A stretch of DNA of 64,000 nt. It comes from Bacteriovoracaceae bacterium (GTDB lineage: Bacteria > Bdellovibrionota > Bacteriovoracia > Bacteriovoracales > Bacteriovoracaceae). Below, one piece after another: positions 26,091 through 34,928 of the stretch. The stretch's first letter is position 1. Each line of letters opens with the position of its first letter. The position numbers were made by a program, and so were the translations under genes. The stretch spans positions 1 to 64,000 of the forward strand of contig JAMPXB010000003.1 of the NCBI GenBank assembly GCA_023701435.1, in the 5' to 3' direction. The notes under the pieces are model-generated. The model was not told the origin of the DNA. It made no database searches and saw nothing but the letters and a program-made list of their open reading frames with translations.

Positions 26091-28201
26091 AGAGAATCGG
26101 CCATAAATGGTTTTATCTGAACGGATGAATAGCCATAAGGTCCAACCGCCCTGATTTTTAAATAATAGGTCTGGCCTTGATTAAGCGACATGCCGTTAAT
26201 CTGGTGACTGTAATTTGTAAGACCGATATTCGCCCATCCTTTGGCCGCTTCATCGTCCGCGGTTATGCCCACTGCTGCCTGATAGGTGATGAGAGAGTTA
26301 TGGGATAAGGACTTGGTAAAAGCAAATACCGGACTTGAAGTCAGGGACTGTGATGCCTGAGTTGTAAGCGATATATTGGTCACTGGATAGGGAAGGGATA
26401 GGTCATATTCGCTTCTGTGACCGCTTATGAGGATTTCCCAGCTCAAGAGATCACCGGTCCCTTGGTTAAGGCTTCCGTCATAGACCTTGATAGTCCAGAA
26501 TCCTTCTGATCTTTCGCCATAAAAGGCATTTGATATCATGATGGTCTCTGGTTCGAGGGAGTCGCCTTCAAGATAGGAGTTGATGTTCAAAAGACGACTT
26601 TCGGTTCCGCCAGGTGAAACTAAATGAATCGCCAGTTCCCCCGGGGCAGGATGATCAGTGGTAATTTTTATCTGCACTGTCTCAATCACATAATCATGTC
26701 CGACCCAGATTTTGTCTTCCTGAGGATAGGGACTTTCATCAGTGATAGTTCGGCCGACAAGATTTCCTGACCGATAGTACCATACACCGGAACTGTTAAT
26801 TGTTTGCTCAAATTCTCCCAGAGTACCGAGATCATAATTTAGAGCTTCTCTTACTGCTTTATCAGCATTGACTCGTCCGAAGCCGTACCAATTGGAAAAC
26901 CAGATATTTGCCTGATTTTGAACCCATTTATAATCATAGGTGTAGTCTGCAAGAAAAATACTCCAGGGGTGATAAAGAGTATTGATAAAAGGATCGTAAT
27001 CAATTTGATCGGCGGTCGTTGCCAGGATGTGTTTTACATCCCTCCAGGTAAGATTGGGATTGGCCTCCAGCATGAGCGCCACAACACCTGAAACGACGGG
27101 AGCAGATGAGGATGTTCCATTGAAGTCATTCATATAATTACAAAGTGAATTCAGAGGATGGAAACTGAAATTAAACTCATCAGGCTTGTTGATGTTTCGA
27201 TAACTGTTTCCCGATGAACAGCCACGAAGATCTGTTGTAATCATGGCCGGTTCCATTAACCCGTCTTCTCCACCAGGGGCCGATACCCAAATCCCGCTGC
27301 CGGGAGTGGAATAAGAAGCGGAATATCCTTCAGCATTAACCGCACCCACAACAATTTTATAGGGTGTCGCGAGACCGCTGTGGGCATTGGTATTGGCCGC
27401 TGTCCTTACCACGCAGTCGGGATCGTTAAAATCCTCACACACCAGGTAATAGCCGCTATAACCATTCCCGGCCGACTGTACATAAATAGAACCTTTGCCA
27501 TTTCGGCCGTTCGTGACTCCTAAGAGGAGAGCCTCATCGACCTCGGCATCTTCATTATAAAAGATGGTGTCAGAGTAACCGTAGCTATAATTAAAAATGT
27601 CAAAATCACCGCTTAATTGATCCAGCTTTTTTGCCAGTCGGGAACTGGCCGTTTCTGAAGAGGAAGGAGAGTAAATAAAACGAAAGGCGGCGAATTTTGA
27701 TTCCGGAGCAACTCCCCGGGAACCAATGCCATTCCATCCGACAGCAGAGACCAGACCTGCCACTCCAGTTCCATGAAATTCATCACTGGTGCTTGGAAGA
27801 GGACTGGTTGCTTGCCAATAAAGTGAATTATTGGAAGCATAATTTCGGTGTTCAGAGGCGAGAGTATTAGCGCTCAGATCGGGATGTTCAATATCAATGC
27901 CTGTATCTGAAACTGCAATTCTTACACCGCGGCCTAAAATATCAAGTTGTTCATGAACCGCTTTAAGACTGATGTCTTCGCCAGAGGAACCTGAATAGGA
28001 ACTGAATGAATTTTGCCCAGTATTGTTCAAGTGCCAGGCGTAAATGGCGAGAGGATCTTCGGTCTGAGAGCTGCCAGTTTCATCTGGAGGAACTTCCACC
28101 TGGCCACCACCCTGGGACGAGCCAGGACGTGAGATTTTGCCGTCATCTTGAACGCAGCTTACAGTGAAGCAAAGGATGAGGAAAAGAACACTGACCTTCA
28201 T
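26087..28201 (-). CDS. Lipoprotein subtilisin-like (S8) serine peptidase with P domain
   Basis: The 704-residue protein has a lipobox at C16 (FTVSC). The catalytic triad is D99 in AVSDTGIDIEHPDL, H143 in HGTGVAGLVSA, and S364 in NGTSSSAPVVSG. Residues about 455-600 form a proprotein-convertase P domain (IWVGHDYVIETVQIKI, HLVSPGGTESRL, FWTIKVYDG). The last 95 residues or so resemble a fibronectin type III fold. The cysteine count is high in the catalytic domain. It is probably displayed on the outer membrane and may digest prey or host proteins. No long propeptide is seen, which is unusual for the family. Confidence 0.93.
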   Translation of the reverse strand: MKVSVLFLILCFTVSCVQDDGKISRPGSSQGGGQVEVPPDETGSSQTEDPLAIYAWHLNNTGQNSFSSYSGSSGEDISLKAVHEQLDILGRGVRIAVSDTGIDIEHPDLSANTLASEHRNYASNNSLYWQATSPLPSTSDEFHGTGVAGLVSAVGWNGIGSRGVAPESKFAAFRFIYSPSSSETASSRLAKKLDQLSGDFDIFNYSYGYSDTIFYNEDAEVDEALLLGVTNGRNGKGSIYVQSAGNGYSGYYLVCEDFNDPDCVVRTAANTNAHSGLATPYKIVVGAVNAEGYSASYSTPGSGIWVSAPGGEDGLMEPAMITTDLRGCSSGNSYRNINKPDEFNFSFHPLNSLCNYMNDFNGTSSSAPVVSGVVALMLEANPNLTWRDVKHILATTADQIDYDPFINTLYHPWSIFLADYTYDYKWVQNQANIWFSNWYGFGRVNADKAVREALNYDLGTLGEFEQTINSSGVWYYRSGNLVGRTITDESPYPQEDKIWVGHDYVIETVQIKITTDHPAPGELAIHLVSPGGTESRLLNINSYLEGDSLEPETIMISNAFYGERSEGFWTIKVYDGSLNQGTGDLLSWEILISGHRSEYDLSLPYPVTNISLTTQASQSLTSSPVFAFTKSLSHNSLITYQAAVGITADDEAAKGWANIGLTNYSHQINGMSLNQGQTYYLKIRAVGPYGYSSVQIKPFMADSL

Positions 28202-28264
28202 ATGGAACTCCCATAAATGCTATCGGCATTTTGGGGTCCATTCTATAGGCGGGTTTTATTGTTT

Positions 28265-28750
28265 TTAAGGCGCTTGATCAAAGTACTCGGTTGTTAACCG
28301 CTCTGGCCTTACTACGAAGACATCACAAGGGGCAAATTTCACCATATAGTCTGTAAAAGAGCTATGAAACAGTCCTTCAAATCCATGCTTCCCGCGAGTT
28401 GCAACGATGACCAAGGTGGCCTTAAGGTTTTTCAGGATATCAATTATTTCCTCTTCCGGATGAAAATCTTTAGTGATGTGAAACTCCACTGGACCCTTAA
28501 AAGTATCAGGAATTATTTTTCGGGCCTCATCCTTGGCAAACTTATTTAAGGTGGGAACCATCTCTGCATAGGTCCCATTGTCAGGGGACTCCACCAGTCC
28601 AAATTCGAGTGGAGTGATATTTTGTTTCACAATATGAACGAAGTGAATGCTTTCGACATGAGTAAAATCAAATCTTCTTCCCCACTCATGAAGTGGTTCT
28701 AATAGATCTTCTTCAATAGGAAGGGCGATGACAATTCTTTGAGGACGCAT
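28265..28750 (-). CDS. Universal stress protein (UspA family)
   Basis: I place the start at the ATG at 28750, right after AAGGAGG, giving 161 residues beginning MRPQRIVIALPIEED. The UspA fold is clear: a first strand IVIALP, an ATRGKHG loop where the ATP-binding GxxGxxG usually lies, and the final strand CDVFVVRP. The nucleotide motif is only partly conserved (TRGKHGFEGLFHSSFT). It is likely a stress-responsive cytoplasmic protein. Confidence 0.85.
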   Translation of the reverse strand: MRPQRIVIALPIEEDLLEPLHEWGRRFDFTHVESIHFVHIVKQNITPLEFGLVESPDNGTYAEMVPTLNKFAKDEARKIIPDTFKGPVEFHITKDFHPEEEIIDILKNLKATLVIVATRGKHGFEGLFHSSFTDYMVKFAPCDVFVVRPERLTTEYFDQAP

Positions 28751-29000
28751 AAGAACCTCCTTGAACACAAAGTATCTCATGAGCTTTTCAAGACATGAAG
28801 CCGCGTAAAGTTGATGAAGTTAAGAGGTTAGATATTTCGGGGCAAACCACCTCAGGAGCTTCACTACCTGCAACATAGAGATGTACTTACTACAACTTCA
28901 AGTTTTGCATCATTGGCCTCACGCTTGCTTCTTTTTACTATGTCTAGCAGCAAGATCTGGAGAAATCATTAATGACCGAGCAATAGACAAGGAGCAGGTT

Positions 29001-29633
29001 ATGGCGACTGTAATGAATCCACAACGTTCCCACCATTTGGCAACCACCAGAACCGTGACCCAAAAGGTTTGTATCGGAATGGGAATATTATTTGTAGTAG
29101 TAGGACTGGCAGGAATAGTCATGCCTGGACTCTTGGGCATGCATCTAAGTCTGGCCCACAACTTTATTCATCTTGCTTCTGGAGCCCTGGCCCTTTGGAG
29201 CGGTTACTCAGATTATCCTCGAAAGGCATACAATTTTTGCATTGGATTCGGGGCCGTCTATGGTCTTTTGGGAGTGTCTGGTTTTATATTCGGTGAGCCT
29301 GGATATCCGGGTGTTGGACACATGGAAGCCGATGAAAATCTTTTGAGAATTATTCCTAATAGTCTTGAATTTGGAACTGCTGACCATTCTGTGCATATTT
29401 TAATTTCGGCCGTATTCCTGATAACCGCTTTTGCATTCCGTAAACGTCATGCCGAGGCAGGGATCAATAAAGACAGATTTAAAGATGTCTCAAATTTTTC
29501 TATTAGAAACTCATCTCGAAGTACTGAACTGCCAAATTCAGAATCAAGATTACCCGATGTGGAGCTGGGACGTTCCGATGTTAATCGTAGTAGTGACAGA
29601 CAGCGACGTTCAGATTTCGAGAGAAGAATATGA
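29001..29633 (+). CDS. DUF4383-like membrane protein with charged tail
   Basis: I choose the ATG at 29001, 7 bases after AAGGAG, giving 210 residues; the frame is open upstream from 28881. There are four hydrophobic segments (GMGILFVVVGLAGI; NFIHLASGALALWSG; FGAVYGLLGVSGF; VHILISAVFLITAFAF). The order and the HxxxHLxxG pattern resemble DUF4383 proteins. The C-terminal 55 residues are a charged Ser/Arg-rich tail. The stop overlaps the FAD/Rieske gene (ATGA), so it heads the ergothioneine operon. Its function is unknown. Confidence 0.8.
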   Translation: MATVMNPQRSHHLATTRTVTQKVCIGMGILFVVVGLAGIVMPGLLGMHLSLAHNFIHLASGALALWSGYSDYPRKAYNFCIGFGAVYGLLGVSGFIFGEPGYPGVGHMEADENLLRIIPNSLEFGTADHSVHILISAVFLITAFAFRKRHAEAGINKDRFKDVSNFSIRNSSRSTELPNSESRLPDVELGRSDVNRSSDRQRRSDFERRI

Positions 29634-31123
29634 GTATAAAAGATAGAACGGAATCAGTATGGGAGCAAGTTCAGCTCCCATACTTTGATTCTATAAAGAA
29701 TAATCAGAAAACGGAAATATGTATCGTTGGTGGTGGCATCACCGGGGTTTCAATTGCCTATGAGATGGCCTTACGGGGTTATAAAGTCATGCTGGTTGAA
29801 GCTTTCCGGATTGGCTCAGGACAAACCGGCCGGACAACTGCCCATTTGACCTGTCAGCTTGAGGAGCAGTTTTTAGAACTTCTAAAAATGCACGATGAAG
29901 AAACTGTCCGTGTTTTTTATGAAGCACATCGAAAGGCGATTGATCTCATTGAAGAAAATATTTTAAAAGAAAACATCAGTTGTGACTTCAAACGCCTCGA
30001 TGGTTATCTCTTTCAAGGAACCAACTTCAATCAAGAGAAAATGTGGAAAGAAGTTGAAGCTGCCAGAAAATGTGGAGCAGAGCTTGAGTATATCGAGACT
30101 GTTCCTCTTTTGAATGATGAGCTTCCAGGTCTATGCTTTAAGAATCAAGCGCAATTTAATCCCTTGAAATATATCAGTGGGCTGATCAAGGCCATACGTA
30201 AAATGGATGTCACCATTTATGAAGGGACCCATATACAAGACATGAGACAGGAAGATCGGGAGAATTGGATTCTTCTGACGGATTCAGGTTATCAAATAAA
30301 CGCGCACCAATTAATTGTGGCAACCAATACACCTGTGAATAACAGATTTCATATTCATACCAGACAATCCGCATACCGAACTTATGCCATGTCTTTCAAA
30401 GTAACTTCACCAAGCACCGAGAATTGTCTGCTGTGGGATACGGAAGATCCTTACCATTATATCAGATTTGTTGATGGAGCGTTGGTTGTCGGTGGTGAAG
30501 ATCATCGGACTGGACAAGCGCCGGATCATGATCCTTTCGCTCTACTTGAAACCTGGGCCCGTCAAAAGTTCAGTTTTATCACTGAGGTCATTCATAAATG
30601 GTCGGGGCAGGTATTTGAACCGATGGATCAGATCGGTTTTATTGGTCGAAATCCTGGTCTTGAAAAGAATGTCTATATTTCTACTGGTGAATCAGGCTTG
30701 GGCATGACCTCTGCGGCCATCGCATCGAAGATCATTCCAGATCTTATTGAAAACAACACTCATCCCTGGGCGGCAGTATTTGATCCCACAAGACCTCTTG
30801 GGAGTGGCCTGAAAGATTTTGTGATAGAAAATCTCAATGTCGCCCGCCAATATACTGATTGGATAACCCCATCGGAAGTGACTAGCCTCGATGAAATCCC
30901 CGTTGATGGAGGAGGACTTATTAGAGAAGGGGTGACCAAGACTTGCTTTTACCATGATGCTGATCATTTTGAGAAAAAATCTGCCGTCTGCACCCATCTC
31001 GGCGGAATTGTGCACTGGAATGACATAGAGAAAACATGGGATTGTCCCTGTCATGGTAGCCGTTTCAATACGAAAGGCAAAGTCATTGAGGGGCCGTCAT
31101 TATCTGATCTAATGGAGAAATAA
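29630..31123 (+). CDS. FAD-dependent oxidoreductase with C-terminal Rieske [2Fe-2S] domain
   Basis: The 497-residue protein has an N-terminal DAO-type flavin domain with the FAD motif GGGITG (residues 34-39) and GSGQTGRTTAHLT. The C-terminal Rieske domain has the cluster ligands C454-x-H456 and C472-P-C-H475. Such fusions oxidise amines or amino acids by passing electrons to the iron-sulfur centre. It is translationally coupled to the neighbouring genes on both sides (ATGA and TAATG). Its place directly before egtB suggests a link to ergothioneine or histidine-derived metabolism, but the substrate is unknown. Confidence 0.92.
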   Translation: MSIKDRTESVWEQVQLPYFDSIKNNQKTEICIVGGGITGVSIAYEMALRGYKVMLVEAFRIGSGQTGRTTAHLTCQLEEQFLELLKMHDEETVRVFYEAHRKAIDLIEENILKENISCDFKRLDGYLFQGTNFNQEKMWKEVEAARKCGAELEYIETVPLLNDELPGLCFKNQAQFNPLKYISGLIKAIRKMDVTIYEGTHIQDMRQEDRENWILLTDSGYQINAHQLIVATNTPVNNRFHIHTRQSAYRTYAMSFKVTSPSTENCLLWDTEDPYHYIRFVDGALVVGGEDHRTGQAPDHDPFALLETWARQKFSFITEVIHKWSGQVFEPMDQIGFIGRNPGLEKNVYISTGESGLGMTSAAIASKIIPDLIENNTHPWAAVFDPTRPLGSGLKDFVIENLNVARQYTDWITPSEVTSLDEIPVDGGGLIREGVTKTCFYHDADHFEKKSAVCTHLGGIVHWNDIEKTWDCPCHGSRFNTKGKVIEGPSLSDLMEK

Positions 31124-32409
31124 TGGGCCTTAGTAAAGAGCACTATAGCTATCAGAAGCAGGCGTTGATCGAACATTTTCTCTCGGTGAGAAAGACGACT
31201 GAAGCACTGGTTAGACCACTGGTCTATGAAGATTTTGTCATTGCTGTAACTAAAGATACAAGCCCGCCCAAGTGGCACCTCGCTCATACTTCCTGGTTTT
31301 TTGAAAATTTTGTCCTGAGGAGAATACGAAAAAGCTACGAACCTTATAGGACAGAATATAGTTATCTTTTTAATTCTTATTATAGAAGTTCAGGAAATTA
31401 TCTCCCTAAAATAAAGCGCAATATACTCTCACGACCATCGGTCACTGAAATTATGGAGTATCGACATGCAATCACTCAAACAGTAGTGGCCCAGGTAGAA
31501 GCATTGAATGAATTTAAATTTAATGAAATGAAAGAATGCATTGAACTGGGTATTCATCATGAACAACAACATCAGGAACTTCTCTTGATGGATATTAAAA
31601 GAAACTTCTTTGAAAATCCCATAAGACCCAAGTACAACCCTGAGCATTCGCATGGAGTCTTTGAGACGTCAGAAATTGTCTGGCAAAATATCCCTTCTGG
31701 GATTGTCAGGATCGGAGTAGAGAAAAATTCTACGGAGTTTGCCTATGATAATGAAAAAGATGCGCATAACCAGTGGGTAGAATCCTGCATGATTTCTTCT
31801 CATCTTGTATCAAATGATGAATACCTCGCCTTCATTGATGAGGGTGGGTACGATAATCCACTTCTGTGGCTATCCGATGGATGGGACTTTAAAGAAAAAG
31901 AAAAATGGACTCATCCTTTGTATTGGGAAAAAGATGGCCAGAAATGGTGGACTTTTACATTAGGCGGGATGATGCCTCTGGATCTGTCAGCCCCCGTTGT
32001 TCATGTAAGTTATTATGAAGCCATGGCCTATGCCAAATGGAAGGGGGCAAGACTCCCAACAGAATATGAATGGGAAACAGCAGCTAAAATGGAAAAAGTT
32101 GAATGTGCATTTCTTGAAAATGAAGCATATGAACCAGAACCTGCTTTGGAAGACCATGAATATTTCTCACAGATTCATGGCTCTGTCTGGGAATGGACAA
32201 TGAGTGCGTACTTGCCTTATCCGCGGTATGAAAAATTTCAAGCAGGCCTTGGAGAATACAATGATAAGTTCATGTGCAATCAATTTGTTCTCAGAGGGGG
32301 GAGCTGTATAACTCCCAGATCTCATTATCGTCCGACTTATAGAAATTTTTATTACCCTCATAATCGTTGGCAATACTCAGGAATACGCCTGGCAAAGGAC
32401 CTTGCATGA
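31123..32409 (+). CDS. egtB: Ergothioneine biosynthesis sulfoxide synthase EgtB
   Basis: The 428-residue protein has an N-terminal DinB-like iron-binding domain and a C-terminal FGE-sulfatase-like domain. The iron-ligand region includes H52 in WHLAHTSWFFE and the HxxxH pair H146/H150 in HHEQQHQELLL. The C-terminal part has LPTEYEWETAAKM, GSVWEWTMS and LRGGSCITP. EgtB joins a sulfur donor to trimethylhistidine with oxygen. EgtD follows with overlap. No EgtA, EgtC or EgtE gene is in the window, which fits the shorter pathway variants that use cysteine directly. Confidence 0.94.
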   Translation: MGLSKEHYSYQKQALIEHFLSVRKTTEALVRPLVYEDFVIAVTKDTSPPKWHLAHTSWFFENFVLRRIRKSYEPYRTEYSYLFNSYYRSSGNYLPKIKRNILSRPSVTEIMEYRHAITQTVVAQVEALNEFKFNEMKECIELGIHHEQQHQELLLMDIKRNFFENPIRPKYNPEHSHGVFETSEIVWQNIPSGIVRIGVEKNSTEFAYDNEKDAHNQWVESCMISSHLVSNDEYLAFIDEGGYDNPLLWLSDGWDFKEKEKWTHPLYWEKDGQKWWTFTLGGMMPLDLSAPVVHVSYYEAMAYAKWKGARLPTEYEWETAAKMEKVECAFLENEAYEPEPALEDHEYFSQIHGSVWEWTMSAYLPYPRYEKFQAGLGEYNDKFMCNQFVLRGGSCITPRSHYRPTYRNFYYPHNRWQYSGIRLAKDLA

Positions 32410-33380
32410 ATGTGAACACCCGACCAATTGAGATATTTGATTTTTCTGTTGAATCTAATGATATGCAAAAAGAAGTCCTCATTGGCCTTTCTAAAAGTCA
32501 GAAATCTATTCCTCCAAAATACCTTTATGATGAAAAAGGATCCTTGATTTTCGAGAAAATATGTCAATTGCCAGAATATTATCCAACCCGAAGTGAGCAT
32601 GAGATTCTGAAGACCAATGCAAAAGAGATGGCCACCTTGATTGGATCAGATGCGCTGATCATTGAACCTGGTAGCGGTAGCGGTGACAAAATTCGCCATC
32701 TCTTGAAAGTGTTAAAAAATCCTAAAGGCTATATTCCTATTGAAATCTCCAGAGAAATACTGCTGAGGATGACGGAAGAACTTCATGAAGAATTTCCCGA
32801 TTTGAACACCATCCCAGTATGTGCTGACTTTACATTGGATCTGGAGCTGCCCTTGTCGGTGGATGCTTACAGTGGGAAAAAAGTAGTTTTTTTTCCAGGT
32901 TCAACCATTGGTAATCTTAATCCTTCTGATGCCGTTCAATTGCTGAAGAAGTTCGGTAAGATGACTGGTCACGGTGGAGCAGTTCTTATTGGAGTGGATT
33001 TAAAAAAAGATCATCAGTATTTTGAAAAAGCTTATGATGATTCACAAGGCATTACGGCCGCCTTCAATTTGAACCTTCTCGAAAGAATAAATCGTGAGCT
33101 TGATGCTTCTTTCGATCTGAAAAAGTTTACCCATCAAGCCTATTATAATGAAGTATTAGGCAGAGTGGAGATGCATTTAGTAAGCAACATAGCCCAGTTA
33201 GTGAGGGTCAATCAGACCACTTTTCGTTTTCGTGAAGGAGAAACAATCCATACAGAAAATTCTTATAAATATTCCGTTGAAGAGTTCTGTGAACTAGCAT
33301 CGAAGGCTAGATTAGAGATAAAAAAACACTGGCAAGATAAGAAGAATATGTTCTGCATTTATTACTTCGAAAAGGAGTAA
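32406..33380 (+). CDS. egtD: L-histidine N-alpha-methyltransferase EgtD
   Basis: I choose the ATG at 32406, which overlaps the egtB stop (ATGA), giving 324 residues from MNVNTRPIEIFDF; the frame continues upstream inside egtB. The protein has the methyltransferase motif I-like IEPGSGSGDKIRHLL, plus PPKYLYDEKGS, FFPGSTIGNLNPSDAV and GVDLKKD, all typical of EgtD. It methylates histidine three times with S-adenosylmethionine, making the substrate of EgtB. Confidence 0.94.
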   Translation: MNVNTRPIEIFDFSVESNDMQKEVLIGLSKSQKSIPPKYLYDEKGSLIFEKICQLPEYYPTRSEHEILKTNAKEMATLIGSDALIIEPGSGSGDKIRHLLKVLKNPKGYIPIEISREILLRMTEELHEEFPDLNTIPVCADFTLDLELPLSVDAYSGKKVVFFPGSTIGNLNPSDAVQLLKKFGKMTGHGGAVLIGVDLKKDHQYFEKAYDDSQGITAAFNLNLLERINRELDASFDLKKFTHQAYYNEVLGRVEMHLVSNIAQLVRVNQTTFRFREGETIHTENSYKYSVEEFCELASKARLEIKKHWQDKKNMFCIYYFEKE

Positions 33381-33388
33381 ATAGTGGC

Positions 33389-34456
33389 ATGAAAGAAAAG
33401 ACTAAATTGAAATTACTCTTTAAAAATAAGAAAGTGTTAATTCCTTTAGCCCTTTTCACTCTACTTCTGACAGTAAGAATGGTGGCGCAGCCATTGTTAC
33501 ACCGAGGCGTTAATAAATTTTTGGCAAACTTTTCGCCTGTAATTGAGTTTCATGTGGCCGATATGGATATCTCTTTCCTCAAAGGTGGCTACAATTTTGA
33601 TTCAGTATCAGGGAAACTTAAAAGTAATAACGATGAATTTATTAAAATTAACGAGGTTAAGGTTTCAATAAACTGGAGAGATTTTTTTAAGGGAAAGATT
33701 AAGACAAATATAGATATAACGGGGCTTAACTTTTCTTATACAAAAGAATTGAAGGAAGCTTTGGTCAAGGTTCCTAAGAAAAAAGAAGGGAAAAAAGTAA
33801 TAAGTAAAATGTTTCCTCTAGATGTTGGAATGATCGAGGTTCACGATAGTACCGTCATATTGGATGATTATAAAGGTCTCAAAGACAAAGAAAAAGTAAG
33901 TTTTACTGACATAAAGGGCACCGTTACAAATCTAATCGCTGATTCTGAGAATCCATATTCCCATTTAACAATTAATGCAAAGTTTCTTGGTAAGACAATG
34001 ATAGAGACTACTGGTGTTATCAATACACTCGTCAAACCTTGGGATTGGAGCATTGATAGTGAGATGCACGGATTTGATTTAACCCACGCCAATCAGTTTC
34101 TTAAAAGGAAAGTTCCCGTAACTTTCACTAAAGGTAAACTTGATATCTATGCTGAAGCCAAATCGGAAGAGGGAAAGACAGAAGGTTATATAAAGCCATT
34201 TTTTAAAAATATCGATGTTATTGAAGCTGAGGAGAATTTAAAAGGGGCCAAGCATTGGTTTATAGAAGTCATCACTGCTCTGGGAAATGTTATTCTTCAA
34301 TCGCCAGATAATAAAACAGTAGCAACGCTCATACCCTTCACAACGAACCAATCTGGTGTTCATCTAGATAAAGGTGAGGTCCTCTCAAAAGCTATTGAGC
34401 ATGGATTTGAACAAAAAATAAGTCCAGGTATTGAAAACCGTTTTAATTTAAAATAG
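33389..34456 (+). CDS. AsmA/DUF748-like membrane-anchored protein
   Basis: The 355-residue protein has one N-terminal membrane segment (VLIPLALFTLLLTV). A long beta-rich periplasmic region follows, with strands such as VIEFHVADMDISFLKGGYNF and ITGLNF. This resembles DUF748/AsmA-type proteins, which are thought to bridge the envelope or carry lipids. It is 8 bases after egtD and is the last large gene of the operon. A direct role in ergothioneine is doubtful; it may simply be carried on the same transcript. Confidence 0.78.
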   Translation: MKEKTKLKLLFKNKKVLIPLALFTLLLTVRMVAQPLLHRGVNKFLANFSPVIEFHVADMDISFLKGGYNFDSVSGKLKSNNDEFIKINEVKVSINWRDFFKGKIKTNIDITGLNFSYTKELKEALVKVPKKKEGKKVISKMFPLDVGMIEVHDSTVILDDYKGLKDKEKVSFTDIKGTVTNLIADSENPYSHLTINAKFLGKTMIETTGVINTLVKPWDWSIDSEMHGFDLTHANQFLKRKVPVTFTKGKLDIYAEAKSEEGKTEGYIKPFFKNIDVIEAEENLKGAKHWFIEVITALGNVILQSPDNKTVATLIPFTTNQSGVHLDKGEVLSKAIEHGFEQKISPGIENRFNLK

Positions 34457-34468
34457 GAGTTAGTTTTG

Positions 34469-34561
34469 ATGACTGCTGTATTACCGAACACCGATACGCT
34501 AGTTAAGGTGCCAGGGAAGGCGTCGGAATCCATAGTGATTTTCATCATGGAAGAAGGATAA
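34469..34561 (+). CDS. Possible 30-residue protein
   Basis: An ATG at 34469 follows AGGAG 9 bases away and opens a 30-codon frame ending TAA just before a terminator. The product is MTAVLPNTDTLVKVP followed by GKASESIVIFIMEEG. The ribosome site and the position in the operon favour expression. The length is too short for statistical support. Confidence 0.4.
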   Translation: MTAVLPNTDTLVKVPGKASESIVIFIMEEG

Positions 34562-34575
34562 GTCGAAAGACTGGG

Positions 34576-34600
34576 AAGGGGCCCTCAGGGGTCCCTTTTT
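34576..34600 (+). terminator. Terminator of the ergothioneine operon
   Basis: AAGGGGCCC/GGGTCCCTT (one G-T pair) closes on TCAG and is followed by TTTTTC. It ends the operon that starts at 29001. Confidence 0.85.
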
Positions 34601-34607
34601 CTTGAGT

Positions 34608-34883
34608 ATGGTAATAAAAAATTGTAAATTTCTGAAGCCTTTCCACATTAATGCCATCGTTCTTTATCCCTTTATTCTTTATTGTGATCGCCAACCACAT
34701 TCAGACATTATTGCACATGAACATGTTCATATTGATCAAATCAAGCGTGATGGCGTGTTAAAGTTTTACATAAAGTATTTGCTTGAATACTTCGCTGGCA
34801 GGAGAAAAGGTATGTCACACTATCAGGCTTATCGAAATATATCCTATGAACAAGAGGCCTATAATTCAGCACGTGCAACTTGA
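34608..34883 (+). CDS. Small HEHVH-motif protein, possible zinc metallopeptidase
   Basis: The protein has about 91 residues from the ATG at 34608; a TTG at 34602 is also in frame. It has a hydrophobic stretch (AIVLYPFILYC) and the motif IIAHEHVHIDQ, which fits HExxH. A distal glutamate in YEQEAY could be the third ligand. The HExxH helix, a following helix and a distal Glu resemble minimal zincins of the gluzincin type, but no family is certain. It begins right after the operon terminator and ends within the palindrome in front of the malate synthase gene. Confidence 0.6.
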   Translation: MVIKNCKFLKPFHINAIVLYPFILYCDRQPHSDIIAHEHVHIDQIKRDGVLKFYIKYLLEYFAGRRKGMSHYQAYRNISYEQEAYNSARAT

Positions 34884-34922
34884 ACTGAAACTATATCCAG
34901 TTCAAAATGACTTTAGTGGAGG
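34880..34922 (+). promoter_or_regulatory. Palindromic promoter region of the glyoxylate shunt genes
   Basis: TTGAACTG (34880-34887) and CAGTTCAA (34898-34905) are perfect inverted copies around a 10-base spacer. A possible promoter overlaps it: -35 TTGAAC at 34880, 17 bases, then CAAAAT at 34903. A GGAGG ribosome site at 34918-34922 precedes the ATG at 34929. This layout suits an operator that blocks or recruits polymerase at the promoter. The regulator is unknown. The left half overlaps the stop of the upstream small gene. Confidence 0.55.
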
Positions 34923-34928
34923 TTTCTA

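Noticed and set aside
28881..29000. Upstream extension of the DUF4383-like gene
   Set aside because: The extra 40 residues have no ribosome site and no family support, while AAGGAG sits right before the ATG at 29001.
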